Origin: Spirochaetota bacterium
GTDB lineage: Bacteria; Spirochaetota; Spirochaetia; Treponematales; Breznakiellaceae
DNA: 6,691 nucleotides
NCBI GenBank assembly: GCA_023398155.1
Contig: JAEWSV010000124.1
Coordinates: forward strand, 1 to 6,691
Direction of reading: 5' to 3'
The first letter of the stretch is position 1. Each line of letters starts with the position of its first letter. The translations under genes were made by a program, and so were the position numbers. Of the stretch, positions 5,416-6,691 are shown piece by piece. The notes below the pieces were generated by a model that saw only the letters and a program-made list of their open reading frames with translations, did not search any database and was not told the DNA's origin.

Positions 5416-6691
5416 ATGACCAAGAAACAAGCGGACATCCTGACCCTCCTCGCCGTCGCTGCCTTCCTTCTCGCCATGTTGACCACGCGCCGCCTCGCGT
5501 TCCGCCTGGACCTGACGGAAGGTAAGGCGTTTACGCTCTCCAAAGCTTCCAAAGAACTCTACAAGGACATCACCGAACAGGTGGTCGTGACCTATTACCT
5601 TTCCGAAAGACTCGATAAGGTCCACCCGGCACCGGCGGAGATCCAAGGCCTGCTCAGGGAGTACGCGGCGTATTCCCGAGGCCGCATCCGCGTCGCGGTG
5701 CAGGATCCCGTGAAGGCGGGTACCGTCGCCGCCGTCGAGCGGCTCGGCGTCGCGCCCCAGAGAATCCGGACGTCGGAAAGCGAAGTATCGAGCGTCGCGA
5801 CCGTATATTCTGGCATCGTCGTCGAATACCTCGATCGGTCCGCGACGATTCCGGTAGCGCTCTCACTCGATACCTTGGAATATGATTTGACCGCCCGCGT
5901 CCGATCCGTAGTTCGCGGAAGGTCCCGGCAGGTCGGCGTCATCGTGGCGTCCGCGGATAGAACCCTCAAGGCCGACTACCCCTACGTGGAGCTAGCTTTG
6001 GGCTCCGCAGGGTACGGCCTACGCGAAATCCCTCCGGGAGCCGAGATCCCCGACGGGCTCGAGGCTCTCTTCGTTTTCGGCGGCGCTGCCGAGCTGGACG
6101 ATCGGGCCACGTACCGATTAGCCCGATATATCAGAACGGGAGGGCGAGTCCTCTTCGCCGTGGACGGCGTGACCGTCGACCCCAGCGGCGATCTCCGTGC
6201 CATGCCCGTCGGCTATTCGCCGCTTTTGGACTTGCTCGGGATCTACGGGGTCCGGATGGAACGACAGCTCGCGCTGGACGAAGCCGCGCTCACGCTCCCG
6301 TTCCAAGCCCGGTCCCCGGAGGGAGGGACGCAGGTCCGCCTGCTCCGCTATCCGCACTGGATCGCGCTCTTGGAGCGGTACGCGGACAAGACCCACCCGC
6401 TCACCGCGCATTTTCCCGGCCTCGACCTGTTCTGGGCGAGTCCGCTCACCGTGGAGGCGAGGGAAGGGATCGCTGCGACGGTCCTCTCGTCGACGACCGA
6501 AGTCGCGTGGCGCATGACCAAGGACTTTACGGTTAATCCTGAGCTCATCGATCTTTTCTTCGCGGAGTCCGGGAAGACGAAAGGCCCGATCCCCCTCGTG
6601 GTCGCCCTTTCGGGAACCTTCCCGGCCGCGTTCGACTTCGCCCCCGCTTCGATGCGGCCTGAGGAGGCCGAATCCTTGCCCGGCGCGGGCT
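5416..6691 (+). CDS. GldG-like ABC transporter auxiliary protein, N-terminal 425 residues (3' end outside window)
   Basis: The frame is open from ATG 5416 to the window edge without a stop, giving 425 visible residues of a protein that in this family usually exceeds 500. Residues 6-24 form one hydrophobic helix near the N terminus, probably an uncleaved anchor placing most of the protein outside the cytoplasmic membrane. Just after it comes the family signature RLDLTEGKAFTLS (30-42), followed by the TYYLS strand, LLREYAAYSRG, VQDP, VYSGIVVEY (130-138) and DTLEYDLTARV (152-162). This is the order seen in GldG/ABC_transp_aux (PF09822-type) proteins. The following part (FVFGGAAELDD, YIRTGGRVLFAVDG) fits the GIFT/IFT52-like fold of the same family. 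A further membrane helix is expected near the missing C terminus. The gene begins 2 bp after the permease stop with its own GGAG site. Its function with the transporter is unknown. Confidence 0.92.
   Translation, partial: MTKKQADILTLLAVAAFLLAMLTTRRLAFRLDLTEGKAFTLSKASKELYKDITEQVVVTYYLSERLDKVHPAPAEIQGLLREYAAYSRGRIRVAVQDPVKAGTVAAVERLGVAPQRIRTSESEVSSVATVYSGIVVEYLDRSATIPVALSLDTLEYDLTARVRSVVRGRSRQVGVIVASADRTLKADYPYVELALGSAGYGLREIPPGAEIPDGLEALFVFGGAAELDDRATYRLARYIRTGGRVLFAVDGVTVDPSGDLRAMPVGYSPLLDLLGIYGVRMERQLALDEAALTLPFQARSPEGGTQVRLLRYPHWIALLERYADKTHPLTAHFPGLDLFWASPLTVEAREGIAATVLSSTTEVAWRMTKDFTVNPELIDLFFAESGKTKGPIPLVVALSGTFPAAFDFAPASMRPEEAESLPGAG

Overview
The window is GC-rich, densely packed bacterial DNA in which every recognisable gene lies on the + strand. 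It holds six protein genes, the first and last of which are cut by the window edges. No RNA gene, CRISPR array, insertion sequence or gap over 300 bases is present; the longest untranslated gap is 33 bp. The gene set suggests a spirochaete (Treponema/Spirochaeta-like). The MetRS carries a fused C-terminal tRNA-binding domain with an extra tail and sits directly upstream of a FemAB-family gene. An RNase Z gene sits directly upstream of a GldA-type ABC ATPase and its permease. From memory, Borrelia burgdorferi has both pairings at separate loci (metG/femA near BB0587-BB0586, rnz/ABC near BB0755-BB0753). The taxonomic call is an inference and could not be searched.

Layout: 2-1660 is the C-terminal part of methionyl-tRNA synthetase (KMSKS-type loop, anticodon-binding helices, Ala/Pro-rich linker, tRNA-binding OB domain, short tail). 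1660-2754 is a FemAB/FemX-like aminoacyl-tRNA-dependent peptidoglycan bridge transferase whose ATG overlaps the metG stop (TGATG). 2755-2787 is an AT-rich spacer with a plausible promoter placed so close to the next ATG that the message could be leaderless. 2788-3717 is RNase Z with all metal ligands. 3726-4682, 4679-5413 and 5416 to the right edge are an ABC ATPase, an ABC-2-type six-helix permease and a GldG-like membrane-anchored auxiliary protein. These three are tightly coupled (8 bp gap, 4 bp overlap, 2 bp gap), each with its own Shine-Dalgarno sequence.

The first two genes fit a translation/cell-wall pair: MetRS charges tRNA, and the FemX-like enzyme spends an aminoacyl-tRNA (probably Gly- or another small-residue tRNA, not Met-tRNA) on the peptidoglycan stem peptide. 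The last three genes form a GldA-GldF-GldG-type exporter or membrane machine of unknown substrate. RNase Z heads this second unit, probably as a housekeeping tRNA 3'-processing enzyme sharing its transcript. I see no clearly novel system. The most open questions are what the GldAFG-like module does in a probable non-gliding spirochaete, and the apparently SD-less start of the RNase Z gene.
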